From: Mucilaginibacter jinjuensis | Lineage (GTDB): Bacteria; Bacteroidota; Bacteroidia; Sphingobacteriales; Sphingobacteriaceae | Direction: 5' to 3' | Assembly: GCF_028596025.1 (NCBI RefSeq) | Contig: NZ_CP117167.1 | Span: 1,488,001 to 1,552,000 of the forward strand | DNA length: 64,000 nt | In this document: positions 53,256 to 60,756 of the stretch, in pieces | Numbering within the stretch: the stretch's first letter is position 1 | Layout of the letters: each line of letters begins with the position of its first letter | Translations under genes and position numbers: made by a program | Notes under the pieces: model-generated | Seen by the model: only the letters and a program-made list of their open reading frames with translations | What the model was told of the DNA's origin: nothing | Database searches by the model: none

Positions 53256-54502
53256 GCTAATTCTCCTCCTGCTAATGATTTCTGTTCTTTCAAACGTTTC
53301 TTTAACGCGGTCATGTCACGGTTAACTTTCCTGTCCTTTGTCTTCGCATAGATTTGTGTAGTGGTCAGCTTAGTGTGCCCGAGCATTTTGCTGACCGACT
53401 CTAATGGCACATCATTATTAAGGGTTACAGTAGTGGCAAAAGTATGCCTGGCTATATGGGTTGTTAAGTTTTTAGTGATTCCAGCGAGATCTGCTATTTC
53501 TTTGAGATAAGCATTCATCTTCTGATTGCTTTTAACAGGCAATAATTTATCCTCAACTTCCCGGCAAGTATGATCTTTATACTTATCCAATATGGCAATA
53601 GCCTGCGGGATCAATGGTACATTGGAATCTATTTCTGTTTTGGTACGCGTGGTTTTGATCCAAAGCACTTTATCCCGGCCTGCAACAATATGTTGTGGCG
53701 TTAGCTTCTCTACATCTACAAAAGCATATCCGGTAAAGCAACAAAACAGAAAGGTGTCCCTTACTTCTTCCAATCGTTTGATCTTAAACTCATGCGCTGC
53801 CAATGTTGTAATTTCTTCCCATTCCAGTTCCACCCGGTTCACTTTACGGTAAGTGCATTTAAATGCATTAAAAGGATTATGGATAAGCCATTTATTATTT
53901 ACAGCCAGGTTAATGATCTTTTTAAGGTTTTTGATGTACCTCATCGCTGTATTGTGTTCAATGTTATCTACGGTCTTTAAATACATCTCAAACCCGGATA
54001 CAAATGCATAATCTATAGACTCCAGTTGTATATCCTGTTTGTTATATTTATGCTGAATGTACTTAGCAGTCTTTGACCGGACTGTTTTGTACTTGGTCAA
54101 CGTTGCTTTAACAAAATCTTTATCAATCAGCTTTTCGAGGTCTGCATTATGCTGGTCGAAAACCTCCAACAGCATTTTCCGGCTGCGATCATCACCTGAA
54201 TAGAATAGTTTGATCTTCTCAGCCGTGATAAATTCTTCAGAGCGCTTTAAGGTTTTGAAGGCTTCATCAATTCCGTCCAAGGTTTCGTTAATCACAGCGT
54301 TGATCCTTTTTGATTCGGGACTACTGCCTTTTACAAAGCCGGTCTTGGCATCCCATTTGGCGGGGTCTACTTTTTTCTTTAGGGAAATTTCTGCGCGCTG
54401 CCCTAAATAGGTGATCCGCGCATAAAGAGGGGCGAGGCCGCTGGTATCTGTTTTTCTTTTGTCAGTCCAGATTAAGACTGAGAACCTTTGGGTTGTTTTC
54501 AT
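53252..54502 (-). CDS. Tyrosine recombinase, tRNA-Asp-associated island integrase
   Basis: A 416-residue integrase of the Bacteroidota phage/conjugative-element type. An arm-binding N-terminus (FSVLIWTDKRKTDTSGLAPL, Arm-DNA-bind/SAM-like 5) and a core-binding domain precede the catalytic part. Catalytic boxes visible: FTGYAFVDVEKL, where the usual Arg is replaced as in IntDOT-like enzymes; THIARHTF (His and Arg); LGHTKLTTTQIYAK (His and Tyr). It lies 262 bases from the 3' end of tRNA-Asp on the same strand, the standard arrangement for an element integrated at a tRNA 3' end. The accessory genes lie to the left. Confidence 0.9.
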   Translation of the reverse strand: MKTTQRFSVLIWTDKRKTDTSGLAPLYARITYLGQRAEISLKKKVDPAKWDAKTGFVKGSSPESKRINAVINETLDGIDEAFKTLKRSEEFITAEKIKLFYSGDDRSRKMLLEVFDQHNADLEKLIDKDFVKATLTKYKTVRSKTAKYIQHKYNKQDIQLESIDYAFVSGFEMYLKTVDNIEHNTAMRYIKNLKKIINLAVNNKWLIHNPFNAFKCTYRKVNRVELEWEEITTLAAHEFKIKRLEEVRDTFLFCCFTGYAFVDVEKLTPQHIVAGRDKVLWIKTTRTKTEIDSNVPLIPQAIAILDKYKDHTCREVEDKLLPVKSNQKMNAYLKEIADLAGITKNLTTHIARHTFATTVTLNNDVPLESVSKMLGHTKLTTTQIYAKTKDRKVNRDMTALKKRLKEQKSLAGGELA

Positions 54503-54641
54503 AACACACTAATTTTTAAGTTACTTGATGACATTAATTTTGAGTTTAAATGAGCTGTTTTAAGCTCGATAAAATCAATACAAGCACTTTAAAATCAACC
54601 TATTATAAGTTAATTCGGTGTCTAAATTAGCCAATTCAAAC

Positions 54642-54662
54642 AGGTCACCGAATAGGTCACCG
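54642..54662. repeat. Pair of AGGTCACCG direct repeats upstream of the integrase
   Basis: AGGTCACCG occurs at 54642-54650 and 54654-54662, 12 bases apart, between the integrase start and tRNA-Asp. The position suits integrase arm sites or a regulator-binding site. Confidence 0.4.
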
Positions 54663-54703
54663 GCTGAATCATAAAAGGCAGATTAAGATGAGCGGTTATG
54701 ACA

Positions 54704-54738
54704 TAAAAAAACCGCTTAAATCATTGATTTAAGCGGTT
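54704..54738 (-). terminator. Terminator of tRNA-Asp
   Basis: A 13-bp perfect stem (AACCGCTTAAATC / GATTTAAGCGGTT) with a 3-base loop. On the minus strand it is followed by seven T residues, 25 bases beyond the tRNA 3' end. Confidence 0.85.
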
Positions 54739-54763
54739 ATAAACAGATTTGATATTGTTTTTG

Positions 54764-54837
54764 CGGAATGGACGGGACTCGAACCCGCGACCCCATGCGT
54801 GACAGGCATGTATTCTAACCAGCTGAACTACCACTCC
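54764..54837 (-). tRNA. tRNA-Asp (GUC)
   Basis: On the minus strand: acceptor GGAGTGG pairs with CCATTCC (one G-T), the D arm contains AGTTCAGCTGGTTAGA, the anticodon loop CTGTCAC carries GTC, and the T arm is CGGGTTCGAGTCCCG. The 74-nt gene has no encoded CCA (G then CAA follows). It is the probable attachment site of the island whose integrase is at 53252. Confidence 0.95.
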
Positions 54838-54922
54838 TCCCGTTTGGGACTGCAAAGATAGAAATAGGTTTTAATTTACAAAGCCCATTTTGGCCTTATT
54901 TGAGGCATTTATTAAAAAATAA

Positions 54923-54956
54923 AAAAGCCCGGCTTACCATAGCAAGCCGGGCTTTT
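54923..54956 (-). terminator. Terminator of the phospho-sugar mutase gene
   Basis: A 13-bp perfect stem (AAAAGCCCGGCTT / AAGCCGGGCTTTT) with an 8-base loop, starting 24 bases after the mutase stop at 54980. A and T flanks allow use in both directions. Confidence 0.85.
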
Positions 54957-54979
54957 GATTATCTGTTTAGAAATAAGGC

Positions 54980-56716
54980 TTATACACCTAAATCCTGGAT
55001 GATGGTGTCAATTTTTGCTTCCAGTTGTTTGTCGGTTTCTTCGTAAGCTTCTTTGCTGGCCAGTTTGCCGTTTACACTGCAATAGAATTTAATTTTAGGT
55101 TCTGTACCAGATGGGCGGGCCGAAATAACAGCGCCATCTTCGGTGATAAACTGCAATACGTCCGATTTAGGGAAGTTAAGCTTGGTGATGGTATTGCTGT
55201 TCAGGTCTGTTTCTGTACCCATTTCGTAATCTTTCAGCGTAATTACTTTCGATCCGCCTAAGGTAGCAGGAGGGTTGGTGCGGAATTTTTCCATCATGGC
55301 TTTGATGTCTTCGGCACCGCTCTTACCTTTTTTGGTGATTGAGATCAGTTTTTCTTTGTAGAAACCATATTGGATGTAAGTGTCAATTAAAGCCTGGAAC
55401 AAGCTACTGCCTTTGTCTTTATAATAAGCAGTCATTTCAGAAATAAACGCACTCGATACAACGGCATCCTTATCACGTACCAGTTCGCCAACCAGATAGC
55501 CATAGCTTTCTTCGCCGCCGCCGATGAAGGTTTCTTTGCCTTCCAGTTGGGTCATCAGTTCGCCGATGTATTTAAAGCCGGTTAAGGTGTTAAAAAATTT
55601 AACGCCTTTAGCATTAGCAATAGCCTCAATCAGGTTCGAGGTCACAATGGTTTTAACAATGTATTCTTTACCTGTTAACTTGCCTGCATCTTCCCATGCA
55701 GAAAGCAGGTAGTTGATCAGCATGCTACCGGTTTGGTTACCGTTTAGCAGGATAAATTCGTTATCGTTATTTTTAATGGCGATACCCACACGGTCCGCAT
55801 CAGGGTCAGTTGCGAGTACTAAGTCTGCATCAACTTCCTTAGCCTTTTTAAGAGCGAGGGTTAAAGCTTCTTTTTCTTCGGGGTTTGGATAAATAACGGT
55901 TGGGAAGTTACCATCTGGCGTGGTTTGTTCATCAACTAAGATCACATTCTCGAACCCGAACATTTTTAATGCTTTAGGCACCAGGGTTATACCGGTTCCG
56001 TGGATAGGAGAGTAAACGATTTTCAGATCTTTCTGGCGTTTAATAGCATCTTTAGATACCGATAGTTCGGTGATCTTATCCAGGTAAAGCTGATCAATCT
56101 CTTCGCCAATCAGTTCAATATTTTCATCAACACGGTCGAATTTGATATCGTCGACGCTTTTTACAGCAGCAACTTCGTCCATTACAGCCTGGTCTTCGGG
56201 GAATACAAACTGACCGCCATCTGCGCCGTAAGCTTTGTAACCGTTATATTCTTTTGGGTTGTGCGATGCGGTAAGCATTACACCGCTTTTGCAACCTAAG
56301 TGGCGAACCGCGAACGAAAGCTCAGGAGTAGGGCGCAAGGCTTCGAAGAAGTAAACATGGATGCCATTGGCCGAAAAAACTTCGGCAGTGATATTAGAAA
56401 ACAAATCGGCATTGTTACGGCTATCGTGGGCAATGGCAACTTTAACTTTCTCGTTAGGATATTTCTTTTTCAGGTAATTGGCCAGGCCCTGTGTGGCAGC
56501 ACCAATCGTGTATTTATTGATTCGGTTTGAGCCTGGGCCCATGGTGCCACGCAGACCGCCGGTACCAAACTCCAGATCGCGGTAAAATGAATCGGTTAAC
56601 TCGGTAACGGCATTTTCATCAAGTAATTTTTGAATTTGTTGTTTAACATCAGCATCATAGTTTCCTTGAAGCCATGAGTTTACTTTCTGAAGAATGGTTG
56701 GATCTAAAGCCTGCAT
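54980..56716 (-). CDS. Phospho-sugar mutase (phosphoglucomutase/phosphomannomutase family)
   Basis: A 578-residue cytosolic enzyme of the alpha-D-phosphohexomutase family, converting hexose 1- and 6-phosphates for glycogen, cell-wall and nucleotide-sugar synthesis. All four active-site loops are seen: the phosphoserine loop TASHNPKEYNG (Ser151), metal loop DPDADR (304-309), sugar loop GGGEESYG (399-406) and phosphate loop RPSGTEPK (534-541). The length matches the long PgcA-type branch. The start is a clear ATG. It stands apart from its neighbours and looks like core genome. Glucose versus mannose preference cannot be read by eye. Confidence 0.93.
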   Translation of the reverse strand: MQALDPTILQKVNSWLQGNYDADVKQQIQKLLDENAVTELTDSFYRDLEFGTGGLRGTMGPGSNRINKYTIGAATQGLANYLKKKYPNEKVKVAIAHDSRNNADLFSNITAEVFSANGIHVYFFEALRPTPELSFAVRHLGCKSGVMLTASHNPKEYNGYKAYGADGGQFVFPEDQAVMDEVAAVKSVDDIKFDRVDENIELIGEEIDQLYLDKITELSVSKDAIKRQKDLKIVYSPIHGTGITLVPKALKMFGFENVILVDEQTTPDGNFPTVIYPNPEEKEALTLALKKAKEVDADLVLATDPDADRVGIAIKNNDNEFILLNGNQTGSMLINYLLSAWEDAGKLTGKEYIVKTIVTSNLIEAIANAKGVKFFNTLTGFKYIGELMTQLEGKETFIGGGEESYGYLVGELVRDKDAVVSSAFISEMTAYYKDKGSSLFQALIDTYIQYGFYKEKLISITKKGKSGAEDIKAMMEKFRTNPPATLGGSKVITLKDYEMGTETDLNSNTITKLNFPKSDVLQFITEDGAVISARPSGTEPKIKFYCSVNGKLASKEAYEETDKQLEAKIDTIIQDLGV

Positions 56717-56895
56717 TTATGTGATTGTTTTATGTTTTACAGCGTGATTATTTCTGTTAGCTCAAATATGATAATAAAAAGTATTTTATATAATAGATGG
56801 GAGCCGATAATGTTTAAAATATTCTCGGAAATTGTGCGAAATGCCGTAGCCTGGCCGTTTGCAGACCGATGCGAAGGCAATCATTTTATCATTAA

Positions 56896-58194
56896 TTAAA
56901 CTACCTCTGCTACCACGAAAGTACTGCCGCCAACAAAAACCAGATCGCCATTTTGTGCCGCTGATTGTGCGGCAGCTAATGCTTCTTTTACCGATGGATA
57001 TACTTTCCCTTTTAAACCTGCTTCAACAGCTTGGGCTTGTAAAGAAGCCGCATCCAATCCTCGCGGAATATCCGGCCGGCAGAAATAATAGGTAGCATCC
57101 TGCGGCAGCATTTTTAAAATCTTGCTCACGTCCTTATCATTCACCACACCCATTACAAAATGCAGGTGGTTATATTTTACTGAGGCAATATTCTTCAAAA
57201 CTTCCTGTATGCCTTCGGGGTTATGGCCTGTATCGCAAATGGTAAGCGGGTTAGTGCTTAAGGTTTGCCAGCGGCCTTGCAGGCCGGTAATGCCCTGCAC
57301 GTTTTTAAGTGCGGCGCGAATATGAATGTCAGTAATTTCGAAACCCTGTTTGCGCAGCTCGGCCACGGCGGTTAGCACTGTTTTTACATTTTTAAGCTGA
57401 TAGCTTCCGGTTAAATCCAGTCGGTATTCGGTTGTCTGTTGCCGGCTGTCAGTTGTCAGTTTTGGGGTGGCGTCTAAGGTTAGATACTTGCTATCCTTAT
57501 CTTTTACTTCGATATCCCATCGTTCTGATGCAAAGGTGATAGGGGCGTGTTCTTTTTCTGCTTTCTGCTCAAAAACCGGGGCAACTATTTTTTGATATTC
57601 GCCAATGATAACCGGGATGTTGGGTTTGATTATGCCAGCCTTTTCGCCTGCAATGAGGGGTAGGGTATCGCCCAGCAAATTCATGTGGTCCCAGCCGATA
57701 TTGGTAATTACGGATACCAGTGGCGTAATTATATTGGTCGAATCCAATCTTCCGCCTAAACCTACCTCAATGATGGCAATATCAACCTCATTCTTCGCAA
57801 AATGATCAAAAGCCAAAGCCACCGTCATCTCGAAAAAAGAAGGCTGGATACTTTCAAAATCTGCTTTGTGATAGGCCACAAAATCAATAATATCCTGTTG
57901 GGGGATCATCTCGCCATTAATGCGGATGCGTTCTCGAAAATCACGCAGGTGGGGTGAGGTATATAACCCGGTTTTATAACCCGCAGTCTGCAACACCGCA
58001 GCCAGCATGTGCGAGGTTGAACCCTTGCCGTTAGTGCCACCTACGTGCACACTTTTAAATTTATTTTGAGGATTATCTACAAGTGCACATAAAGCTAAAG
58101 TGTTAGTCAAATCAGCTTTAAAGGCAGAAGAGCCCACGCGTGTAAACATAGGGAGTTGGGCGTATAGATAATCGAGTGTTTCCTGGTAATTCAT
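56896..58194 (-). CDS. folC: Bifunctional folylpolyglutamate synthase/dihydrofolate synthase
   Basis: I chose the ATG at 58194 (MNYQETLDYLYAQLPMF), which matches family starts; an ATG at 58242 would add 16 unrelated residues. The roughly 432-residue enzyme adds glutamate to dihydropteroate or folates in the cytosol. Motifs: P-loop HVGGTNGKGSTSHML, YTSPHLRDFRERI, FFEMTVALAF, IIEVGLGGRLDSTNI, and a C-terminal ICDTGHNPEG. An odd in-frame segment, TTDSRQQTTEYR, near the middle is encoded by a CAACTGACAACC-like repeat also known as intergenic DNA in this phylum, and looks inserted. Confidence 0.93.
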   Translation of the reverse strand: MNYQETLDYLYAQLPMFTRVGSSAFKADLTNTLALCALVDNPQNKFKSVHVGGTNGKGSTSHMLAAVLQTAGYKTGLYTSPHLRDFRERIRINGEMIPQQDIIDFVAYHKADFESIQPSFFEMTVALAFDHFAKNEVDIAIIEVGLGGRLDSTNIITPLVSVITNIGWDHMNLLGDTLPLIAGEKAGIIKPNIPVIIGEYQKIVAPVFEQKAEKEHAPITFASERWDIEVKDKDSKYLTLDATPKLTTDSRQQTTEYRLDLTGSYQLKNVKTVLTAVAELRKQGFEITDIHIRAALKNVQGITGLQGRWQTLSTNPLTICDTGHNPEGIQEVLKNIASVKYNHLHFVMGVVNDKDVSKILKMLPQDATYYFCRPDIPRGLDAASLQAQAVEAGLKGKVYPSVKEALAAAQSAAQNGDLVFVGGSTFVVAEVV

Positions 58195-58201
58195 GGTAAA
58201 A

Positions 58202-58229
58202 AGTAGCAGTGTCGAGTGGCAGTAGCAGT
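58202..58229. repeat. Inverted-repeat end next to folC (pairs with 58777-58804)
   Basis: AGTAGCAGTGTCGAGTGGCA and the next 8 bases are complementary to 58777-58804 at 26 of 28 positions. The two ends bracket the four-helix-bundle gene. Confidence 0.65.
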
Positions 58230-58262
58230 CAGTTCTCAGCAATGCAATTAGTAATGGTAAAG

Positions 58263-58646
58263 TTAGTGAGTAGTTGGTTTAGGAAGAAACTTTTCGGGAT
58301 TATTAGCCATCGAATTTAACATTCGGCCTATGTCTTCATATTTCTTTTGAAGTGCAGTGTAATCTTCAGTATTGATGTAGCCAAACTCTAAAGCAAAGTC
58401 GAGCCATATACTTGTCTCAGTAGCTTCGCCATCAGCATCTGTCATTTTTGAAGTGAAGTGCTTTGGGTACAAACGTTTCCTGTAGCCTTCACCAATATTG
58501 GCACATACAGATCGCGAGGATCTCCTGATTTGATCTGTTAATGAATAAGTTTCTTCTTTCGGGAATGATTTGCTAATTATAAATATGGCTTTGGCAGCAT
58601 CGAAAGCCAGTTGGTAAACTTTAAGTTCTTTAAAACTACCTGTCAT
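58263..58646 (-). CDS. Four-helix-bundle protein (S23/IVS-encoded family)
   Basis: A 127-residue helical protein. Family markers: FKELKVYQLAFDAAKAIFII, FPKEETYSLTDQIRRSSRSV and CANIGEGYRKR, then TETSIWLDFALEFGYI. Members occur inside 23S rRNA intervening sequences and as free-standing genes, and Avd of diversity-generating retroelements shares the fold. The function is unknown; nucleic-acid binding is suspected. Here the gene is enclosed by 28-bp inverted repeats at 58202 and 58777, and the downstream copy continues as 50-bp tandem repeats. It may therefore be a small mobile cassette inserted between folC and tonB. Confidence 0.9.
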   Translation of the reverse strand: MTGSFKELKVYQLAFDAAKAIFIISKSFPKEETYSLTDQIRRSSRSVCANIGEGYRKRLYPKHFTSKMTDADGEATETSIWLDFALEFGYINTEDYTALQKKYEDIGRMLNSMANNPEKFLPKPTTH

Positions 58647-58690
58647 GGTATAGTATATTGTGTGGGTTAGGTTTAACTACTCATACCGTT

Positions 58691-58804
58691 CGTCACTGTT
58701 ACTTAATTTAAAATAAGATTAATACAGTACTACTGTCACTCGCCACTGCTACTTATTTTTAAAGTAAGATTAGCATACTGCTACTGCCACCCGCCACTGC
58801 TACT
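58691..58804. repeat. 50-bp tandem repeats (2.3 copies) upstream of the four-helix-bundle gene
   Basis: Units 58691-58740 and 58741-58790 share a pattern CGYCACTGYTACTTA then TAAGATTA then a run ending ACTGYCAC; a partial third unit is CGCCACTGCTACT (58792-58804). The last 28 bases form the inverted partner of 58202-58229. Confidence 0.75.
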
Positions 58805-58810
58805 CAAAAC

Positions 58811-59632
58811 CTATTGCGCTTTAAATATAAAAGTCACCTTACCTTGTTGCAGATCGGGCGCTGAGTCGGGGGCATTTAATTTGGCATTTTTAACCGCATC
58901 TTCACATTTTTGCAGCAAATCAGAATCGGTTATTGTTGTACCACGGCCGCCAGCTTTGGCATATACTACGTTGCCGTTTTTGTCAACGCGGTAATCAACC
59001 ACAATTTTGCCTACCTGCCGTTTACCGTCTGGTTTTACAGGCGTGTTGGTCCAACTGCGCTGCGCTATTCCTGTTCCGCCGTTTCCGGATCCTGTGCCAT
59101 CGTAATTATCTGCCATGGTACTGCCAGTAGGTTTACCCTGGTTGCCCGGCGTGCTACCATTACCATCACCTTCGCCGGTACCCTTATTGGTTGGGCCTTT
59201 GTATAGTGCATTTTGGTTTACTACTGCAGGCTTAGGTGGCGTTTTTGTTACTTCTTGCTGGGCCTTTACGGTTTCGCTTGGTTTTTTATCGTTGCTTACC
59301 TCTGGCGCATCTTCGTTGTTTTGGGTTACAACTTGTTTGCTGCTGTTATCAACCGGCGTAGGCTGGTCTGTTGGTGGGGCAGGGGTTACCTTATCAGGTT
59401 TGGTATGGTTGGCATGCTCGGCAGTCGATGGTTCTTCTGTACTCATGTAGTCGTTGCCCATACCTTCGTCGGTAGTGCCGTAATTAACCAGTATGCCTCC
59501 TGTACCGTCTTCCTGCTTTACGGGCATTTTAAATACCATAAAATAACACATAGCAATAATTAGCCCCAGGATAATGCCTGTTGCCAAAAATGCTTTGGGG
59601 TAGTTATTTTCTTCGCTGCGGTAATCCATCAC
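58811..59632 (-). CDS. tonB: TonB-like energy transducer
   Basis: A 273-residue protein with a short cytosolic start, one membrane helix (FLATGIILGLIIAMCYFMVF), and a long Pro/Lys/Thr/Gly-rich periplasmic spacer (TPAPPTDQPTPVDNSS; GTGEGDGNGSTPGNQG). A compact C-terminal domain follows (GKIVVDYRVDKNGNVVYAKA), ending VTFIFKAQ. It transmits proton-motive energy from ExbB/ExbD to outer-membrane receptors or to envelope maintenance; a TolA-like role is an alternative. It follows exbD by 6 bases. The Ser/Gly-rich linker is longer than usual. Confidence 0.82.
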   Translation of the reverse strand: MMDYRSEENNYPKAFLATGIILGLIIAMCYFMVFKMPVKQEDGTGGILVNYGTTDEGMGNDYMSTEEPSTAEHANHTKPDKVTPAPPTDQPTPVDNSSKQVVTQNNEDAPEVSNDKKPSETVKAQQEVTKTPPKPAVVNQNALYKGPTNKGTGEGDGNGSTPGNQGKPTGSTMADNYDGTGSGNGGTGIAQRSWTNTPVKPDGKRQVGKIVVDYRVDKNGNVVYAKAGGRGTTITDSDLLQKCEDAVKNAKLNAPDSAPDLQQGKVTFIFKAQ

Positions 59633-59638
59633 ACTCCA

Positions 59639-60037
59639 CTATTTAGGCTCGGTAGCCAAAACAAGTTTTATATTTAATTTTTGCGCGGTATCCATCACAC
59701 TTACCACGTTTTGTATGGCAACAGTTTTGTCGACATATAATACAATGGTTAACTCGGTAGCCATGGTTTTGTAGGATGCCAGCGTGGTAGAAAGATCAGC
59801 TTCGAGCACCTCTTTCTTATCTACATAATAACGCAGATCTTTAGTTACCGATACAGTAATTGTTTTTTTAGATACCGATTGGCCTGATGATGATTTGGGC
59901 AGCATCAGCTTAATTACGTTCGGGTTGGTTACTGTTGATGCAATTAAGAAAAACAGCAGCAGGAAGAACATAATATCGTTCATGGCCGAGGTGTGTACCT
60001 CGGCAGATGCCCGTTTACCTCTTGTCCTTAAATTCAT
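59639..60037 (-). CDS. exbD: ExbD/TolR biopolymer transport protein
   Basis: A 132-residue protein with one N-terminal membrane helix (HTSAMNDIMFFLLLFFLIAS). It contains the essential membrane Asp in MNDIMFF and a periplasmic ferredoxin-like domain (ITVSVTKDLRYYVDKKEVLE; LTIVLYVDKTVAIQNVVSVM). It forms the proton channel with ExbB. Its ATG overlaps the exbB stop, so the pair is translationally coupled, and tonB follows. Confidence 0.92.
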   Translation of the reverse strand: MNLRTRGKRASAEVHTSAMNDIMFFLLLFFLIASTVTNPNVIKLMLPKSSSGQSVSKKTITVSVTKDLRYYVDKKEVLEADLSTTLASYKTMATELTIVLYVDKTVAIQNVVSVMDTAQKLNIKLVLATEPK

Positions 60038-60747
60038 TATTTGCTTGGTTCTTCTAACAGGTCAATAAATTCAATGGCATCGGTTTCCAGTTTCAGGATT
60101 ACCTTATCAACCATCATTGTTAATGTATGATAACAAACGTAAGCCACGATACCCACAAACAGACCCGCTGCCGAGGTTACCATCTTTACATATAAACCGC
60201 CTGAGATTACACCCATGCTGATGTTATCTGTTTTAGAAATATCGTAAAAGATCTTAATTACACCCGCAATGGTACCGAGGAAACCAAACATGGGTGCAAT
60301 ACCAGCCACAATGCCAATGATACCAATGTTTTTCTCCAGTTTAGATACTTCAATCTTACCTACGTTCTCGATAGCGCCTTCAATATCTTTTATCGGGCGA
60401 CCGATACGTAACAAACCTTTTTGCAGCATACGGCCAAGCGGTGTATTGCTGTTTTTGCAGATGGCAATGGCTGATTCCAGCCGGCCGTTATGGATATTAT
60501 CACGAACCTGTGCCATCAGGCTCGATTCGTCCCTCGATGCTTTACGGATAGTAAAAAAGCGTTCGAAAAATATAACTAAGCCCAATACTGCCAGTATAGC
60601 GATAGGGATCATCACCCAGCCACCTTTTACCAGCAGGTCGCCAAAGCGCAGGTCTTCCTGCGGGATGGTGGTTGGTGCAGCAGTAGCGTGACTAATTGAA
60701 TCAACAATATGTGAAGCAGTATCAGTTATCAGCAGTAATAGCGTCAT
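60037..60747 (-). CDS. exbB: ExbB/TolQ/MotA-family proton channel protein
   Basis: A 236-residue protein with three membrane helices: GGWVMIPIAILAVLGLVIFF, then IGIIGIVAGIAPMFGFLGTI, then MVTSAAGLFVGIVAYVCYHT. The family signature APMFGFLGTIAGVIKIF is present. The cytosolic loop between helices 1 and 2 carries RKASRDESSLMAQVRDNIHN. With ExbD it forms the proton-driven motor for TonB. An N-terminal extension of about 30 residues precedes the first helix. It lies 9 bases after the HU/SPOR gene, so the cluster is one operon. Confidence 0.93.
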   Translation of the reverse strand: MTLLLLITDTASHIVDSISHATAAPTTIPQEDLRFGDLLVKGGWVMIPIAILAVLGLVIFFERFFTIRKASRDESSLMAQVRDNIHNGRLESAIAICKNSNTPLGRMLQKGLLRIGRPIKDIEGAIENVGKIEVSKLEKNIGIIGIVAGIAPMFGFLGTIAGVIKIFYDISKTDNISMGVISGGLYVKMVTSAAGLFVGIVAYVCYHTLTMMVDKVILKLETDAIEFIDLLEEPSK

Positions 60748-60756
60748 TTTGTATTT

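Noticed and set aside
58263..58646. Diversity-generating retroelement, since the four-helix-bundle fold is shared with Avd and variable fibre proteins are present
   Set aside because: No reverse transcriptase gene and no template/variable repeat pair with adenine-biased differences are visible in the window.
59115..59563. Two plus-strand frames opposite tonB
   Set aside because: They are complements of the repetitive Pro/Thr/Gly linker of TonB and have low-complexity translations.
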